Shown: one piece after another, positions 27,408 to 35,414 of the stretch
Numbering within the stretch: position 1 is the first letter of the stretch
How the letters are laid out: each line of letters starts with the position of its first letter
NCBI GenBank assembly: GCA_019414055.1
Contig: DXMV01000006.1
Span: 84,343-148,342, forward strand
DNA length: 64,000 nucleotides
DNA from: Collinsella sp.
Lineage (GTDB): Bacteria; Actinomycetota; Coriobacteriia; Coriobacteriales; Coriobacteriaceae
Direction: 5' to 3'
The notes under the pieces: model-generated
Told to the model about the DNA's origin: nothing
What the model saw: only the letters and a program-made list of their open reading frames with translations
Database searches by the model: none
Translations under genes and position numbers: made by a program

Positions 27408-28496
27408 CTAGTCTAGGCGCACGGCCTCGTGGGGGTAGGCGTTGAGGATCTCGACGCCGGACTCGGTGACCAGGGCCAGGTCCTCGATGCGGACGCCGGT
27501 GTGGCCGGGGAGGTAGATGCCCGGCTCGATGGAGAAGATCATGCCCGGCTCGACAACCTGCTCGTTGACGAGTGAGACGTCACCAGGCTCGTGGTCCTGC
27601 AGGCCGATCGAGTGGCCCAGGCGGTGCGTAAAGTACTTGCCGTAGCCCGCATCCTCAATCACGTCGCGTGCGGCACGGTCCAGATCGTACATACGCACGC
27701 CCGGCGCGATGAGCGCCTCGGCGGCCTCGTTGGCGCGGCGCACGATATCGTAGATGCGCTCCGTCTCCTCGTCCGGCTCGTCCCAAAAGAATGTACGCGT
27801 CATGTCCGAGCAGTAGTTGCAGCGGCGTCCGCCAATGTCGAACAGCACCACGTCGCCACGCTTGAGTACGGTGTCGTCGGGCTCGTGGTGCGGATCGCCG
27901 GCGTTGGTGCCAAAGCTCACGATGGGCGGAAAGCTAAAGCCCTCGCAGCCGTGCTTGCGGTACAGGCCGAGCATCTGGTCGGCAATTTCGCGCTCCGTCA
28001 CACCCTCGTGAACGAGCTTGATGGCGTCGGCCATCACGGCGTCGTTGGCGGCCGAGGACACGCGCATGAGCTCCTGCTCGGCTTCGTCCTTGTGGGTGCG
28101 TGCGGCGGTGACGGCAAAGTCGCCCAGGAAGAACTCGCTCGCGGCGTGACGATCCATAAGGGGCATCAAAAAGCCGGAACGCATGACGGTGTCGATGCCG
28201 AGGGGCTTGGATGGATTGACCTCGCGAGCGATGGCGTCGGTCACGACGTCGGTGTCGTTGTGGTAGGCCACGCGGGCATTGTCGTACTCGGGCAGCTGAT
28301 GCAGGGCGTTAATCAAGATTACCGGCTCGGCATCGCGCGCGAGCAGCACGCCGCAAAAACGCTCGAACATATCGGCATAAAAGCCGGTCAGATAGTAGAT
28401 CGACCACGGGTCGTTCACAAGCAGCTGCGCGCCGGGGTGCTGAACCTCGAGCGCTTCGAGCACGCGCGCCACACGCTGGTCATCGACATGTGCCAT
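27408..28496 (-). CDS. Xaa-Pro peptidase, M24 family
   Basis: Dinuclear metal aminopeptidase of the creatinase/prolidase fold, cleaving N-terminal Xaa-Pro bonds or Xaa-Pro dipeptides. 362 residues: an N-terminal creatinase-like domain of about 125 residues and a C-terminal pita-bread domain. Metal ligands are visible as VVLFDIGGRRCNYCSDMTRTF (two Asp), HRLGHSIGLQDHEPG (His), and the two Glu in IFSIEPGIYLPG and RIEDLALV. The minus-strand gene reads alone, flanked on both sides by the same families of palindromic repeats. PepQ versus PepP-type specificity cannot be told. Confidence 0.92.
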   Translation of the reverse strand: MAHVDDQRVARVLEALEVQHPGAQLLVNDPWSIYYLTGFYADMFERFCGVLLARDAEPVILINALHQLPEYDNARVAYHNDTDVVTDAIAREVNPSKPLGIDTVMRSGFLMPLMDRHAASEFFLGDFAVTAARTHKDEAEQELMRVSSAANDAVMADAIKLVHEGVTEREIADQMLGLYRKHGCEGFSFPPIVSFGTNAGDPHHEPDDTVLKRGDVVLFDIGGRRCNYCSDMTRTFFWDEPDEETERIYDIVRRANEAAEALIAPGVRMYDLDRAARDVIEDAGYGKYFTHRLGHSIGLQDHEPGDVSLVNEQVVEPGMIFSIEPGIYLPGHTGVRIEDLALVTESGVEILNAYPHEAVRLD

Positions 28497-28545
28497 ACAT
28501 CGTCCTTTCGCTAGGTTGCCACCATGGTATCCCCAATGCCAGGGT

Positions 28546-28576
28546 AGTTAATTTGGGACGGGGCTATTTTAGCTGC
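28546..28576. repeat. Repeat family B, copy 2
   Basis: AGTTAATTTGGGACGGGGCT... at 28546-28576 matches copy 1 at 27145-27177 in direct orientation and copy 3 at 28932-28963 in inverted orientation. A partial inverted piece (GTCGTCCCGAATTAGCTGC) lies at 28618-28636. Confidence 0.75.
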
Positions 28577-28636
28577 ATCAAACATGCGGAATGATAGGTA
28601 AAAGTAGTCATAAGAGGGTCGTCCCGAATTAGCTGC

Positions 28637-28796
28637 TTTCAAAACTATGGCGAATTACGAGGCTGGACCTGTATTACTTGACTATGGGAAAAATCGCGAA
28701 ATTAAAACCGCAGGTAGACGGCTTATCAAAAATCGAAAAATGCCGGTATGGATGGGGGTCTCCGAATCAGCCCCGTAATCCGGCATAGTTTTGAAA
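28637..28796. repeat. Palindromic element C, copy 2, with 32-nt conserved core
   Basis: Arms 28637-28665 (TTTCAAAACTATGGCGAATT...) and 28768-28796 pair at 26 of 29 positions. The stem sequence is unrelated to that of copy 1, yet the central core 28693-28724 is identical to 27258-27289. Similarity continues 3' of the core (CGAAAA ... GGTATGG in both copies). No ORF is visible. Confidence 0.85.
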
Positions 28797-28841
28797 TGGC
28801 ACTAAAGTAGGCACAGGCTAAATACCGATTCCAATGATAGC

Positions 28842-28902
28842 TGCGGTGGAATAGTTCCTGGATACCGGGGTTTTGGCGGAAATCAGGAACTATTTCACCG
28901 CA
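28842..28902. repeat. Palindrome family A, copy 2
   Basis: TGCGGTGGAATAGTTCCTG (28842-28860) and its complement at 28884-28902 match at 18 of 19 positions around a 23-nt loop. The outer GCGGTGxAATA is shared with copy 1 at 27073-27139. Confidence 0.85.
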
Positions 28903-28931
28903 ATTCAGGAGGGGCGGGGTGGATGGCGGGG

Positions 28932-28963
28932 TAGCTAAAAGAGCCCCGTCCCAAATGAGCTGC
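28932..28963. repeat. Repeat family B, copy 3 (inverted)
   Basis: AGCTAAAAGAGCCCCGTCCC... is the imperfect reverse complement of copy 2 (28546-28576), so the two copies bracket elements C and A as long-range inverted repeats about 350 bp apart. It ends right at the DUF1667 stop codon. Confidence 0.75.
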
Positions 28964-29362
28964 TTAGGCGGGGTCGATGTCCATGCTGGCGATGAGGTCG
29001 GTACCGGTGTCTAGGAGGTTGGGGAGGACTACATCGCTCATGCGGATGGGGGCTTTGACCTCTAGGCCCCGGATGAGGTCCATCGCCTGGGCGTGGAGTT
29101 CGAGCGGGATGGATTCGGCCGTGCGTACGGGTAGCAGCGCCTCGTCGCCGCCGGATACGGCTACGGTGGTGGTGAGCACGCGCATGGGGCAGGTGAGCTC
29201 CTGATGCGCGAACGTATCGCCACGCGGGCAGCTATTACCGGTTACGGAGCGTACCTCCATCACGGCGCCATTGGAGTCGCGCTCCACCTCCACGGTCAGG
29301 AGGCACTCGGAGGGGCAGGTGGTGCAGTTGAACTGCAGCGTTTCGATCTCGTTTGCACCCAT
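28964..29362 (-). CDS. DUF1667 domain protein (third gene of glpAB operon)
   Basis: A 132-residue cysteine-containing protein with CTTCPSECLLTVEVE and a later NSCPRG, giving four cysteines that could bind an Fe-S cluster or metal. DUF1667 proteins are regularly encoded with anaerobic glycerol-3-phosphate dehydrogenase subunits in Gram-positive anaerobes. The gene is last of three on the minus strand, 4 bp after the GlpB-like gene. A role as electron-transfer partner is inferred from context. Confidence 0.82.
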   Translation of the reverse strand: MGANEIETLQFNCTTCPSECLLTVEVERDSNGAVMEVRSVTGNSCPRGDTFAHQELTCPMRVLTTTVAVSGGDEALLPVRTAESIPLELHAQAMDLIRGLEVKAPIRMSDVVLPNLLDTGTDLIASMDIDPA

Positions 29363-29366
29363 GACT

Positions 29367-30728
29367 CTACGCCTCCTCTACGGGATCGACGGACAGGACA
29401 ATCTCGTTAACACCCAGGTCGAGTGCGCGCTGAATCGCCTTTGCCGGCAGCGGGAAGCTTTCCATGACGCTCGGTTTAAACGGGCGGACCTTGCCTGCAA
29501 ACAGTTCCTCATCGCCTGCCAGAATGCGCACGCGGGCGGCGTCGACGGGTCGGCGCACGCGGAAGTTGAGCTTAGTGAGTGCCATAGCCGTAATGCGTCC
29601 CGGCAGTGCGTAGCCCGCGATGCCAGCGGGGGAGACGGTGAGCTGGCAACCCGTGCCCGCAGCGCCCGCTTCGACATCCGCGCCGTTCCCCAACGCCCAC
29701 GCCGCCGCAGCCGCACCGGCGCGCTCGGACTCGGTCGTCACGTTGTCGGCCAGGTCGTGCACGTGTAGCACGTTGCCGCAGGCAAAGATGCCCGGCACAC
29801 CCGTCTGCAGACTCTGGTCCACTACGGCGCCGCGCGTGCGCGGGTCAAGTTCCACGCCTGCGGCAACCGAAAGCTCGTTCTCGGGAATCAATCCCACCGA
29901 AAGCAGTAGCGTGTCGCACGGAACGATGCGCTGCGTCCCGGCAATGGGCGCCAGATGCTCGTCGACCTGGCTCACTTCGACGGCCTCCACGCGATCGTGC
30001 CCGATCACGCGCGTGACCGTGGTAGACAGATGCAGCGGAATGCCAAAGTCGTCCAGGCAGTTCTTGACGTTGCGGCGCAGGCCGTTGGCGTACGGCATGA
30101 GCTCGTACACGCCCTCGACTGAAATCCCCTCAAGTGTGCAGCGGCGCGCCATGATAAGCCCGATGTCACCCGACCCCAAGATGACGGCTCGCGAGCCGGG
30201 TTTGAGGTTTTCGATATTGATGTATCGCTGCGCCAAGCCGGCCGTAAACACGCCGGCAGGGCGGCTGCCGGGAATCTTGATCTCGCTGCGGGTGCGCTCG
30301 CGGCAGCCCATGGCAAGGACGACCGCACGTCCGGTGAGCTGCAGCATGCCGGTGGGGCTCATGAGCGTGACAGTGTGGACCGCGGCGTCTTCCGTGGACT
30401 CGTCCGAATCAATCCCAAGCACCATGCTGTCCATGAACAGAACAATGTTGGTCGTGCGCACCTTGTCGATAAAGCGCTGCGCATACTCGGGGCCGGTGAG
30501 CTCCTGCTTAAAGTGCGATAGGCCAAAGCCGGGGTGGATGCACTGGCGAAGGATGCCGCCCAGATGCTGCTCGCGCTCTACGATGGCCACGCGCGCGCCG
30601 GCTTTGTGCGCGGCAAGTGCGGCAGCCATGCCGGCAGGTCCGCCGCCGATAACGACCACGTCGAAGGCCTGCGTCGGTACGGCCTCAACGGCGCCTCTAT
30701 CAATTGCGTTCGATTCGAACTCCGCCAT
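29367..30728 (-). CDS. NAD(P)/FAD-dependent oxidoreductase, GlpB-like subunit partner
   Basis: 453-residue flavoprotein with an N-terminal FAD motif (VVIGGGPAGMAAALAAHKAG) and redox-like HLGGILRQCIHPGFG. An NAD-binding site (AVILGSGDIGLIMARR) lies near the middle, and LSVGLIPENELSVAAGVE plus GIFACGNVLHVHDLADNV are in the C-terminal FAD region. This is the class II pyridine-nucleotide oxidoreductase layout found next to GlpA-like proteins. It probably moves electrons from the glycerol-3-phosphate dehydrogenase subunit. The spacing to its upstream neighbour is 1 bp. Confidence 0.87.
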   Translation of the reverse strand: MAEFESNAIDRGAVEAVPTQAFDVVVIGGGPAGMAAALAAHKAGARVAIVEREQHLGGILRQCIHPGFGLSHFKQELTGPEYAQRFIDKVRTTNIVLFMDSMVLGIDSDESTEDAAVHTVTLMSPTGMLQLTGRAVVLAMGCRERTRSEIKIPGSRPAGVFTAGLAQRYINIENLKPGSRAVILGSGDIGLIMARRCTLEGISVEGVYELMPYANGLRRNVKNCLDDFGIPLHLSTTVTRVIGHDRVEAVEVSQVDEHLAPIAGTQRIVPCDTLLLSVGLIPENELSVAAGVELDPRTRGAVVDQSLQTGVPGIFACGNVLHVHDLADNVTTESERAGAAAAAWALGNGADVEAGAAGTGCQLTVSPAGIAGYALPGRITAMALTKLNFRVRRPVDAARVRILAGDEELFAGKVRPFKPSVMESFPLPAKAIQRALDLGVNEIVLSVDPVEEA

Positions 30729-30729
30729 C

Positions 30730-32193
30730 TTAGCGCACCCCCTTCAAAGGTCCCTCAACGAGCCACGAGCCAGTGTCCTCCAGCAGCACCTCGCTGGGGT
30801 CACACCCCAGCTCGCGGGCCAGAATCGCCACTACGCGGCTCTGGCAAAAGCCGCTCTGGCAGCGGCCCATGCCGGCACGGCAGCGGCGCTTGACGCCCTC
30901 GACCGAAACCGCACCTGGGCGGCGTCGAATCGCGGCAACAATCTCGGCCTCGGGCACCGTCTCGCAGCGGCAGATGATCTGCCCCCATGCAGGGTCGGAC
31001 TCAATGAGCTCTTCCTTGCGCGCAAGCGGCGCACGGTCGAAGTCGTCCGGCGCACGGCGAATCGGATCCCAATTGGTCTGTTCGCGCAAAGCAACGCCCG
31101 CCTCACGCATCACGTGCTCCATGCGCTCTGCAATGGCCGGCGCGCTCGCCACGCCCGGCGACTGAATGCCTGCCGCCTGAAACAGCCCCGGCACCACGGC
31201 CGAATGCCCAATAAAGAAGTCGTTTGTCCCATGAATGACCGGACGCCCGCCGGCAAACGCGCGCACCACGCGGCGCGTGTCCAGATCGGGAACCAGCTTG
31301 CGCGCGCCGTCCAACAGCGCGTTCACATCGCTCGTATAGGTCTGTGTGTCGCCGGGCTCGCGCACGGCAGCAGTTGCTGTAATCACGGTGTTCCCGTGCA
31401 CGGTGCCCGTGACGATAACGCCCTTGGACACTGGCGTCGGAACGGGGTAGAGCGGCATCAGCGTGCGCGGCTCCTTGTCCAGTACCACTATGTTGCCCTG
31501 GCGCCAGACCATCTGGAACTCCTCGGCGCCGGCCATATGCGAGATGTCCGCGGCACCGTTGCCCGCTGCGTTGATCAGATAGCGGCAGCGCACATCGCCG
31601 GCAGGCGTCACCAGCGTAAAGCGTGCAGCCCCGTCGGTAGTCTCGCTGCCAGCAACCTCAATCGCTTCCACCGGAGCCGACCGCATAAACGTCACCCCGT
31701 TGGCCACGGCGTTCTCCAGCGCGGCAATGGCGACCTCAAAGGGATCGACAAAGCCAGTCGAGGGGCACCACAGCGCGCACGTCGCCTTGGCGCTCGCACG
31801 CGGTTCCAGCTCGTGGATACGCTCGGGGCCGATAATCGACAGTTCGGGCACGCTGTTGGCCAGGCCATTCTGGCGCAGCTTCTCCAGGTGTGCGCAGTCC
31901 TCGTCGTTAAAGCCCAGCACCATGGATCCGGTGCGTCGGAACAAAAATCCCAGCTCCTGGGCCCACGTGCCATATAGCTCGCAGCCGCGGGCGTTGACCT
32001 GCGCCTTTACGGTTCCCGGAGCCGGATCGTAGCCGGCGTGAACCAGGCCGCCGTTGGCCTTCGATGCGCCCAGTGCGATATCGTTGGCCGCTTCGACCAC
32101 GCAAATGGACAGGTCATAGCGCGCGAGTTGTCGCGCGATGGCGCACCCGGTGATGCCAGCGCCCACAATCGCGATATCAAACGTTTCCGTCAC
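30730..32193 (-). CDS. glpA: Glycerol-3-phosphate dehydrogenase-like FAD oxidoreductase with BFD-like [2Fe-2S] domain
   Basis: 487 residues. The DAO-type FAD domain begins IAIVGAGITGCAIARQLARYD, followed by the G3P-dehydrogenase-like ANGGLVHAGYDP motif. The C-terminal ~85 residues form a BFD-like [2Fe-2S] domain with four cysteines (ICRCETVPEAE ... CRAGMGRCQSGFC). This matches anaerobic GlpA, which oxidises sn-glycerol-3-phosphate to dihydroxyacetone phosphate. It is first gene of the minus-strand operon with the GlpB-like and DUF1667 genes. A palindrome at 32211-32225 sits just upstream and may be an operator. Confidence 0.88.
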   Translation of the reverse strand: MTETFDIAIVGAGITGCAIARQLARYDLSICVVEAANDIALGASKANGGLVHAGYDPAPGTVKAQVNARGCELYGTWAQELGFLFRRTGSMVLGFNDEDCAHLEKLRQNGLANSVPELSIIGPERIHELEPRASAKATCALWCPSTGFVDPFEVAIAALENAVANGVTFMRSAPVEAIEVAGSETTDGAARFTLVTPAGDVRCRYLINAAGNGAADISHMAGAEEFQMVWRQGNIVVLDKEPRTLMPLYPVPTPVSKGVIVTGTVHGNTVITATAAVREPGDTQTYTSDVNALLDGARKLVPDLDTRRVVRAFAGGRPVIHGTNDFFIGHSAVVPGLFQAAGIQSPGVASAPAIAERMEHVMREAGVALREQTNWDPIRRAPDDFDRAPLARKEELIESDPAWGQIICRCETVPEAEIVAAIRRRPGAVSVEGVKRRCRAGMGRCQSGFCQSRVVAILARELGCDPSEVLLEDTGSWLVEGPLKGVR

Positions 32194-32210
32194 AGTGCCT
32201 CCCAGACGAG

Positions 32211-32225
32211 TTGACAGGCTGTCAA
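32211..32225 (-). promoter_or_regulatory. Candidate operator upstream of glpA
   Basis: TTGACAGGCTGTCAA is a perfect 6-3-6 palindrome, 18 bp before the glpA start codon. On the minus strand its left half is also a TTGACA hexamer, but no good -10 follows, so a repressor site is more likely than a -35 box. The cognate regulator is unknown. Confidence 0.45.
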
Positions 32226-32362
32226 TAAGACTATCCTACGGTCTGCAAGCCTTCAGTGTGGCAGCAATGCGGCGAACAGCCCCGCAACACCCGCCAACGG
32301 CAGGCGAGGGGAGACTCAGGACCATCGGTGACCTCGTCTGCCGCCCCTGGCGTCAGAGGTTT

Positions 32363-32820
32363 GTCTCGCTCTGTAACAGTAAGCAGAAGAACTGGGTTCC
32401 AGATGTTACAGATCGAGACGTTTGCCAGACGGCCCCTCCGTTTGTCTTGATCTGTAACGGTAAGAGGGGAAAATCGGTCCTATGTGTTACAGATTGAGAT
32501 TTAAAGTCAGGGAGAGATTCTTCTGTCTCGATCTGTAGCATCTGGGGACCGTTTTGGGGTCTAGATGTTACAGATTTAGATGAACCTATCAGTCGGTTTC
32601 GAATGTCTAAATCTGTAACGGTTAGACCTGTTTTTGCCGAGTTGTTGTTACAGATTGAGATATTTAAGGAGGGCTCATCGTTCGTCTCGATCTGTAACAG
32701 TAAGAGGGGTTTTGGGGTCCAAGATGTTACAGATCGAGATTGAGGTCGGGGAGGGACCCCTGTGTCTCAATCTGTAACATCTAGACCCGGATTCCGCTCC
32801 CACCTGTTACAGATTGAGAT
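32363..32820. repeat. Array of twelve 16-bp sites in strictly alternating orientation
   Basis: Consensus TGTTACAGATYGAGAY. Reverse-oriented copies (L) start at 32363, 32444, 32525, 32605, 32684 and 32764; forward copies (R) start at 32404, 32485, 32566, 32646, 32725 and 32805. The L-to-R gap is exactly 25 nt in all six units; the R-to-L gaps are 24, 24, 23, 22 and 23. The whole repeats with an 79-81-nt period. Each L-R pair could fold as a 57-nt hairpin. The 25-nt gaps are related to one another (three start GTAAG; units 3 and 5 share TTTTGGGGTC), so this is not a CRISPR spacer set. It lies between divergently oriented glpA and the zinc-ribbon gene and holds no credible ORF. Confidence 0.95.
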
Positions 32821-32920
32821 GTTTGTGTCCGCGTCAGCCCCGTACCCAGCTGTGGTCCCATATAAACAAACCCCGTGGTAAACTTGACCGGACTGTAAAT
32901 ATTCCGAAAGGTACACCTCA

Positions 32921-33352
32921 ATGTCCAAATACATCAACGAGCTCATGTCACCGCAGCTTATGGGCGTCATCTATGCCTTCGTGGGCTTCATCATCGCCCT
33001 GTACGTGCTGTCGGTCGTCTATGTGTTCATCGACGCTCGCCGCCGCGGCGCCAGCGCCTACGTGGCATGGGGCATTATCGCCCTGATCCCGTTTGTGGGC
33101 CTCATCGCCTACCTGGTCCTGCGCCCGCACTCCTACGCGGCCGACCGCGAGGAGCAGGAGCTGGACATGGCCCTGCGCGAGCGCCAGCTTGCCCAGTACG
33201 GCACCTGCCCGCAGTGCGGCGCCCCCATCGAGAAGGACTTTGTCGTCTGCCCCGTGTGCGACACCCAGGTTCGCAACGTGTGCCCCAGCTGCCATCGTCC
33301 GCTCGACGCGCACTGGAAGGTCTGCCCCTACTGCCGAACTCGCATCCAGTAA
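32921..33352 (+). CDS. Membrane protein with double zinc ribbon
   Basis: 143 residues. Two transmembrane segments (about 12-37 and 47-66) form a PLDc_N-like hairpin with the SVVYVFIDARRRGASAYVAWGI signature region. The cytoplasmic C-terminal half carries two CxxC zinc ribbons (CPQCGAP ... CPVCDTQ and CPSCHRP ... CPYCRTR). The function is unknown; such proteins are small membrane-bound zinc-ribbon proteins in Actinobacteria. The ATG follows GAAAGGTACACCTCA. Its promoter region is next to the 12-site array, so that array may affect its expression. Confidence 0.82.
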   Translation: MSKYINELMSPQLMGVIYAFVGFIIALYVLSVVYVFIDARRRGASAYVAWGIIALIPFVGLIAYLVLRPHSYAADREEQELDMALRERQLAQYGTCPQCGAPIEKDFVVCPVCDTQVRNVCPSCHRPLDAHWKVCPYCRTRIQ

Positions 33353-33450
33353 CGCATCCATCGCCGGTCCGGCCGCAAGCCACGGGTACGCCGCAAGCCG
33401 CACGCGTGCCCCGCAGCCCCGCCCCACACGATGAAGCATGCGTAGAAAAT

Positions 33451-33481
33451 CGCCCGCTGTGCCATTAAGGTGCGGCGGGCG
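33451..33481 (+). terminator. Hairpin after the zinc-ribbon gene
   Basis: CGCCCGCTGTGCC (33451-33463) pairs with GGTGCGGCGGGCG (33469-33481) over 13 bp counting G-U pairs, loop ATTAA. No T run follows, so termination is only suggested. It sits directly before the thrS promoter. Confidence 0.5.
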
Positions 33482-33482
33482 C

Positions 33483-33510
33483 TTGTATACCAAGGCAACC
33501 TGCCTATAAT
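33483..33510 (+). promoter_or_regulatory. Candidate sigma-70-type promoter of thrS
   Basis: TTGTAT (33483-33488) and a perfect TATAAT (33505-33510) are separated by 16 bp. They lie about 70 bp before the thrS start. Confidence 0.65.
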
Positions 33511-33579
33511 GATGCAAGTCAAAACGCCGAGCGCATCGCACGCACTTGCATCAGGCATCCGAGAGGAGAAAACATACCT

Positions 33580-35343
33580 ATGAAGGCACTCTACAATGAC
33601 GGTTCGGTGGCCGAGCTCCCGCAGGACGAGGTCACGCACGTCATCCGCCACTCCGCCGCTCACATCATGGCGCAGGCCATCAAGCGTCTCTATCCCGAGG
33701 CCGACTTTGCCTACGGCCCCGCGACCGACAACGGCTTTTACTACGACGTCGATCTGCCCGAGGGCGTCAAGATCAGCGAGGATGACTTCCCCGCGATCGA
33801 GGCCGAGATGAAAAAGATCGTCAAGGAGAACCTTAAGTTCTCCGTGTACGAGAAGCCCCGCGCCGAGGCCATCGCCCTTATGGAGGAGCGCGGCGAGAAG
33901 TACAAGGTCGAGCACATCGGCGACCTGGACGACGACGCCCGCATCACCTTCTACCAGCAGGGCGACTACATCGATATGTGCGTCGGCCCCCACATCTGCT
34001 ACACCAAGGCGCTCAAGGCCTTTAAGCTTACCGGCGTCTCGGGCGCCTACTGGAAGGGCGACAAGGACAACAAGATGCTCACCCGCATCAACGGCGTCGC
34101 CTTTGCCACCAAGGAAGAGCTCGACGAGCACATGCACATGCTGGAGGAGGCCAAGAAGCGCGACCACCGCAAGATCGGCCGCGAGATGGACCTCTTTATG
34201 ATGCGCGACGAAGCCCCTGGCTTCCCGTTCTTCCTGCCCAACGGCATGGTCCTTAAGAACACGCTGCTGGACTACTGGCGCGAGATCCACCACAAGGCCG
34301 GCTACGTGGAGATCTCCACGCCGCTCATCATGAACAAGCAGCTGTGGAAGACCTCGGGCCACTGGGACCACTACAAGGACAACATGTACTCCACCGTCAT
34401 CGACGACGAAGAGTACTGCATTAAGCCCATGAACTGCCCGGGCGGCGTGCTGGTGTACGCCTCCAAGCCGCACTCCTACCGCGAGCTGCCCATCCGCGCC
34501 GGCGAGATTGGCCTGGTGCACCGCCACGAGCTGCGCGGCGCCCTGCACGGCCTGTTCCGCGTGCGCTGCTTTAACCAGGACGACGCCCACCTGTTTGTGC
34601 GTCCCGACCAGCTGACCGACGAGATCGTGGGCGTGGTCAACCTCATCGACTCCGTGTACCAAAAGTTTGGCTTTAAGTACCACGTTGAGCTTTCCACCCG
34701 CCCCGAGGACTCTATGGGTTCGGACGAGGACTGGGCGCGCGCCGAGGAGGGCCTGCGCACCGCTCTGGAGAAGCTGGGCATGGACTACGAGGTCAACGAG
34801 GGCGACGGCGCCTTCTACGGCCCCAAGATCGACTTCCACCTGGAGGACTCGCTCGGCCGTACCTGGCAGTGCGGCACCGTCCAGCTCGACTTCCAGATGC
34901 CGCTCAACTTTGACCTGGAGTACGTGGACGCCGACGGCACCAAGAAGCGCCCCATCATGCTGCATCGCGTGTGCTTTGGCTCCATCGAGCGCTTCATCGG
35001 TATTCTGATTGAGCACTTTGCGGGCAAGTTCCCCACTTGGTTGGCTCCCGTGCAGGTCAAGGCACTTCCCGTCTCTGAGAAGAGCCGCGACTATGCTCAC
35101 GAGGTGTGCGCTAAGCTGGAGGAGGCCGGCATTCGCGTGGTCTGCGACGACCGCGACGAGAAGATCGGCTACAAGATCCGCGAGGCCCGCAGCATCGACC
35201 GCGTGCCCTACATGCTCATCCTGGGCGAGAAGGAGGTCGAGGCCGGCAACATCTCCGTCCGCGATCGCTCCAACGAGACCGTCCAGATGAGCGTTGACGA
35301 GTTTGTGGCCAAGGTGCTCGAGGAGATCAAGACCCGCGCCTAG
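33580..35343 (+). CDS. thrS: Threonyl-tRNA synthetase lacking the N-terminal TGS domain
   Basis: Class II synthetase that charges tRNA-Thr. The 587 residues begin almost at the editing domain: HSAAHIMAQA supplies the HxxxH zinc-like motif and CVGPHICYTKALKAFKL the second half. The catalytic core follows (motif 2 around FRVRCFNQDDAHLF, zinc ligands in MNCPGG and later His). The C-terminal anticodon-binding domain starts near residue 490 (WLAPVQVKALPVSEKS). E. coli ThrS is 642 residues; the missing ~55 correspond to the TGS domain. No upstream in-frame start restores it. Confidence 0.95.
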   Translation: MKALYNDGSVAELPQDEVTHVIRHSAAHIMAQAIKRLYPEADFAYGPATDNGFYYDVDLPEGVKISEDDFPAIEAEMKKIVKENLKFSVYEKPRAEAIALMEERGEKYKVEHIGDLDDDARITFYQQGDYIDMCVGPHICYTKALKAFKLTGVSGAYWKGDKDNKMLTRINGVAFATKEELDEHMHMLEEAKKRDHRKIGREMDLFMMRDEAPGFPFFLPNGMVLKNTLLDYWREIHHKAGYVEISTPLIMNKQLWKTSGHWDHYKDNMYSTVIDDEEYCIKPMNCPGGVLVYASKPHSYRELPIRAGEIGLVHRHELRGALHGLFRVRCFNQDDAHLFVRPDQLTDEIVGVVNLIDSVYQKFGFKYHVELSTRPEDSMGSDEDWARAEEGLRTALEKLGMDYEVNEGDGAFYGPKIDFHLEDSLGRTWQCGTVQLDFQMPLNFDLEYVDADGTKKRPIMLHRVCFGSIERFIGILIEHFAGKFPTWLAPVQVKALPVSEKSRDYAHEVCAKLEEAGIRVVCDDRDEKIGYKIREARSIDRVPYMLILGEKEVEAGNISVRDRSNETVQMSVDEFVAKVLEEIKTRA

Positions 35344-35367
35344 CACAAACAATACAAGAATTAACAA

Positions 35368-35400
35368 AGGCGATCGTCCTATAGGGCGGTCGCCTTTTTT
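35368..35400 (+). terminator. Intrinsic terminator of thrS
   Basis: AGGCGATCGTCC (35368-35379) pairs with GGGCGGTCGCCT (35384-35395) around TATA, followed by TTTTT. Confidence 0.93.
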
Positions 35401-35414
35401 GTTGTCTATAGATG

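Noticed and set aside
29620..31977. Long plus-strand open frame opposite glpA/glpB
   Set aside because: Same codon-bias artefact. The minus-strand products have unmistakable flavoprotein motifs.
32353..32541. Small protein-coding ORFs across the alternating array
   Set aside because: Open frames here merely translate the repeats, have no ribosome site and differ on the two strands.
32363..32820. CRISPR array
   Set aside because: The repeats are only 16 bp, alternate in orientation, and the 25-nt gaps resemble one another. No cas gene is nearby.
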